A DNA stretch of 64,000 nt from Oribacterium sp. KHPX15. Lineage in GTDB: Bacteria; Bacillota; Clostridia; Lachnospirales; Lachnospiraceae. Positions 62,137 to 64,000 of this stretch are shown in pieces. Position numbers and translations under genes: made by a program. The stretch's first letter is position 1; the number at the start of each line of letters is the position of its first letter. The notes under the pieces were generated by a model. That model made no database searches, was not told the DNA's origin, and was given only the letters and a program-made list of their open reading frames with translations. The stretch spans positions 1 through 64,000 of the forward strand of contig NZ_FNRG01000018.1 of the NCBI RefSeq assembly GCF_900107835.1. Direction: 5' to 3'.

Positions 62137-62171
62137 GTAGGTATTATAGTTATAATTTCCTACTTAGTCAA
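62137..62171 (-). promoter_or_regulatory. Promoter of iscS-iscU with an overlapping dyad
   Basis: On the minus strand TTGACT (62166-62171) and TATAAT (62143-62148) are 17 bases apart, a near-consensus promoter. GTAGG (62137-62141) and CCTAC (62159-62163) form a dyad spanning the -10 box, suited to repression by an Rrf2-type protein. Confidence 0.75.
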
Positions 62172-62179
62172 TAGGTTTT

Positions 62180-62205
62180 ACATCCGTCGGGGACGGTTAT
62201 TGCCG
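62180..62205. repeat. REP-like element, half copy
   Basis: ACATCCGTCGGGGACGGTTA matches one arm of the REP-like family; the opposite arm is missing. Confidence 0.55.
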
Positions 62206-62318
62206 CTTCTGATTATACCGAAGCAAATGACGCCGATAATGAACATATGAATATTGAGGGACACAGGGCTTTTGCTGAAGCGGTATATAAAAAACTAAAG
62301 GAAATGAAAGTGGCCTGA
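62202..62318 (+). pseudogene. Remnant of the C-terminus of an SGNH/GDSL-type hydrolase
   Basis: Open in one frame to a TGA at 62316-62318, reading ...ASDYTEANDADNEHMNIEGH and then RAFAEAVYKKLKEMKVA. A His followed by an alternating alpha-helix is how GDSL esterases end (HPNxEGHxxLA). There is no start codon or ribosome binding site, and the left edge meets a half REP-like element, so this is probably a truncated gene. Confidence 0.5.
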
Positions 62319-62325
62319 TGCCGGA

Positions 62326-62376
62326 AATCCATCTGTGGATATTTCTCGCCGGCGAGAACCGTCCCGGATAACCCGG
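62326..62376. repeat. REP-like palindrome, copy 8 (degenerate)
   Basis: ATCCATCTGTGGATATTTCT precedes CGCCGGCGAGAACCGTCCC and GGATAACCCGG. The core is intact and the left arm diverged. It ends 18 bases before the AlkD start. Confidence 0.75.
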
Positions 62377-62393
62377 TTTTGAGAGGTGTAAAG

Positions 62394-63107
62394 ATGACTC
62401 ATGATCAAATTGTTAAAGATATACAGTCAGAGCTGTTTTCAAGACAGGATCTGTCCTACCGAGAAATGCAGGTAAAGATCATTCCAAACATAGAGGCTGA
62501 CTCTATAATAGGTGTGAGGACACCGGAACTCAGAAAGCTTGCAAAGGAGCTTGTAAAACGAGCGGATATTCAGGAGTTTCTGAACGATCTCCCTCACAGA
62601 TATTTTGATGAAAACCAGCTGCATGCCTTTATCATTTCTGAGATAAAAGATTATGAACAGTGCATTTCGGAAGTAGAGCGTTTCCTTCCCTTTGTAAATA
62701 ACTGGGCTACCTGTGACCAGCTATCACCTAAAGTGTTTAAGAAACACCGTCCGGAGCTACTAAAAAAGATAAAACAGTGGATTGGAGCAGAGACAACCTA
62801 TACCATAAGATTTGGCACAGGCATGCTGATGCAGCATTTCCTTGATGAAGACTTCGACCCGTCTTATCCTGAACTGGTGGCAGTTGTGCGATCCGAAGAG
62901 TATTACGTCAACATGATGATAGCCTGGTATTTTGCCACAGCTCTCGCAAAGCAATACGAAACTGTACTGCCATTTATTGAAAATCATAGGCTTGATACCT
63001 GGACACACAATAAAGCTATACAAAAATCAGTAGAAAGCTATCGCATTACCCCCGACCAAAAGGAGTATCTGAAAAGTTTGAAAATAAAAAACAATAGAAA
63101 TAAATAA
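62394..63107 (+). CDS. DNA alkylation repair protein (AlkD-like glycosylase)
   Basis: 237 aa, made of HEAT-like helical repeats. FVNNWATCDQLSPKVFKKHR holds the Trp and Asp that AlkD uses to flip and excise N3- and N7-alkylpurines. YYVNMMIAWYFATALAKQYE and RLDTWTHNKAIQKSVESYRI are conserved repeats. The start at 62394 is chosen because GAGAGG lies seven bases upstream; a start five codons earlier overlaps it. It follows the REP-like element and precedes a lipoprotein gene by 33 bases. Confidence 0.9.
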   Translation: MTHDQIVKDIQSELFSRQDLSYREMQVKIIPNIEADSIIGVRTPELRKLAKELVKRADIQEFLNDLPHRYFDENQLHAFIISEIKDYEQCISEVERFLPFVNNWATCDQLSPKVFKKHRPELLKKIKQWIGAETTYTIRFGTGMLMQHFLDEDFDPSYPELVAVVRSEEYYVNMMIAWYFATALAKQYETVLPFIENHRLDTWTHNKAIQKSVESYRITPDQKEYLKSLKIKNNRNK

Positions 63108-63140
63108 ATCCATCGAAAAGACCCGGGAAGGAGAAGTACT

Positions 63141-63887
63141 ATGAAAATAAAAGGATTGCTTTTTATATGTGTGGCTGCGATGACACTGGCCATCTCAGGC
63201 TGCGGTCAAAAAGAACAGAAAAATGTTGATTACTTCAATCCGGATACCCTGGGATTCACTGTGCCCAAAGAAGCATCCCTCGATGATTTTACCTGGTGCT
63301 TCACTCCGAAGTCCTATGACAAAAGTAATGATGTGGTTTTTACAGACCCTTATGCTGTAGACGGAATATGGGAGTTTGCCACCTGGCATAAAGATAACAA
63401 GAAATCCGGCTATGTAAAGGATGTTTACTGGATGAACATCAAAATAGAGAAAAAAGGAAAATCCGGTATTCAGTCCAACGAGAATGTTGACCCGGGCGTG
63501 GCTGCAGACGTGTATGGATACCAGGCTTTCAAGAACAGCGATGAAGCAAAGTCTGCCGGTCTTTCGGGAAGTGATACTGCATCAAAGCTTCTTGAGGCCA
63601 TGGATAATCTTTATGGAGATGTGCCCTGCCACGTAACTATCATTCATGCCGGAAGAGAGGATGAAAACGGCAGCTGGAGTGAGATAAAGACCGAGAAGCC
63701 CATAGAGTTTGAAGGGAAATATTATCCCGAACACCAGATTCTGAAGGTTGAGGACTCCAAGGGACACGTTATCATGTGTAACGATTTCGTGGATAACGGA
63801 TCTGAGCAGCATGCTACCGCCACCTATGAAGTTTCAAAAAAGGATTTCATTTTGAATGGTATAGGCGGACTGTACAGAGCGGATTAG
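63141..63887 (+). CDS. Lipoprotein of unknown function
   Basis: 248 aa. Signal peptide with lipobox (MTLAISGCGQKE, Cys near residue 21). The mature part has many aromatic residues (TWCFTPKSYD, VYWMNIKIEKKG, YYPEHQILKVED) and no domain I recognise. No repeats or low complexity. GGAAGGAG lies eight bases upstream. It may share a transcript with the AlkD gene. Anchored on the outer face of the membrane. Confidence 0.75.
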   Translation: MKIKGLLFICVAAMTLAISGCGQKEQKNVDYFNPDTLGFTVPKEASLDDFTWCFTPKSYDKSNDVVFTDPYAVDGIWEFATWHKDNKKSGYVKDVYWMNIKIEKKGKSGIQSNENVDPGVAADVYGYQAFKNSDEAKSAGLSGSDTASKLLEAMDNLYGDVPCHVTIIHAGREDENGSWSEIKTEKPIEFEGKYYPEHQILKVEDSKGHVIMCNDFVDNGSEQHATATYEVSKKDFILNGIGGLYRAD

Positions 63888-64000
63888 CCAAAATGAGCTC
63901 CTGCTGCACATCATCCATAGGAATCAAGTCTGGTTATAACAGACATGCCTTTCTATTCCTGTTTTTTGTTGCGAATGAGGTAATTCTTCAAAAAAAGTGT
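63888..64000. other. Right end of window, no gene seen
   Basis: No open frame of note; a C/T-rich stretch followed by an A/T-rich end. A gene may begin beyond the window. Confidence 0.3.

Noticed and set aside
1-64000. Prophage, integrative element or IS transposase
   Set aside because: No integrase, transposase, capsid, relaxase or att-like duplication was found; the repeats are non-coding.

Overview
The window looks like a chromosomal segment of an anaerobic Lachnospiraceae-type Firmicute (Butyrivibrio, Pseudobutyrivibrio, Lachnospira or a relative). This is inferred from family content: a DUF4317 protein, a DUF4358 lipoprotein with Glu/Thr/Ala repeats, an [FeFe] hydrogenase paired with a GltD-like flavoprotein, a Tat-exported FMN/FAD reductase, several c-di-GMP proteins, and strong AGGAGG ribosome binding sites. 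I see no prophage, plasmid backbone, IS transposase or CRISPR array. About 48 protein genes, one tRNA and one missed micro-gene can be supported.

Layout. 1-330: a small holin-like toxin gene (99-200) of the type I toxin-antitoxin kind. 0.3-15.9 kb: a cell-surface polysaccharide locus with an acyltransferase, three GT2 enzymes, a GT8 enzyme, a CgeB-like glycosyltransferase, an SDR epimerase, a Wzx-type flippase, glmM and the dTDP-rhamnose genes rfbA, rfbB and rfbD (no rfbC), with a type 2 leuA inside it. 16.3-24.6 kb: mnmA, DUF4317, an RsuA-type pseudouridine synthase, two small unknown genes, an M3 oligopeptidase and an anchored NodB deacetylase. 24.8-32.9 kb: an envelope O-acylation set (MBOAT, DHHW, three SGNH hydrolases), a DUF4358 lipoprotein and a flavin reductase. 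33.1 kb: tRNA-Gly(CCC). 33.3-41.3 kb: a LysR regulator divergent from a secreted flavoprotein reductase, then a 2-hydroxyacid dehydrogenase, ilvD and argC. 41.5-52.6 kb: a cytidylate-kinase-like protein, a DUF2232-like membrane protein, and a signalling operon (GGDEF sensor, sensor-MFS fusion, ATP-grasp ligase, Cache-HAMP-SpoIIE phosphatase) facing an EAL-PAS-GAF-GGDEF protein across a shared bidirectional terminator. 52.9-56.5 kb: the two-gene hydrogenase operon. 57.1-62.1 kb: sulfur and Fe-S genes (metY, LysR, Rrf2/IscR, iscU, iscS). 62.2-63.9 kb: a gene remnant, AlkD and a lipoprotein.

The most unusual content is non-coding. (1) A family of large multi-hairpin elements (15.97, 30.72, 36.71 and 38.29 kb, with fragments at 37.02 and 40.35 kb) includes two inverted copies about 6 kb apart that share a roughly 127-bp module with one difference. 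(2) A second family of REP-like palindromes with a GGGGACGGTTCTC / GAGAACCGTCCCC core occurs at least seven times. (3) A 54-bp tandem repeat with alternating TGAGTCA and TGACTCA half-sites forms an array at 17.64-17.97 kb, with degenerate relatives at 58.49-58.80 kb and perhaps 56.76 kb. (4) Two candidate structured RNAs lie upstream of the M3 peptidase gene and at the head of the hydrogenase operon. (5) The 43.5-50 kb operon combines second-messenger, transport, ATP-grasp and phosphatase modules in a way I do not recognise as a described system.

All functional calls rest on reading motifs and family resemblance by eye; no database search was run.
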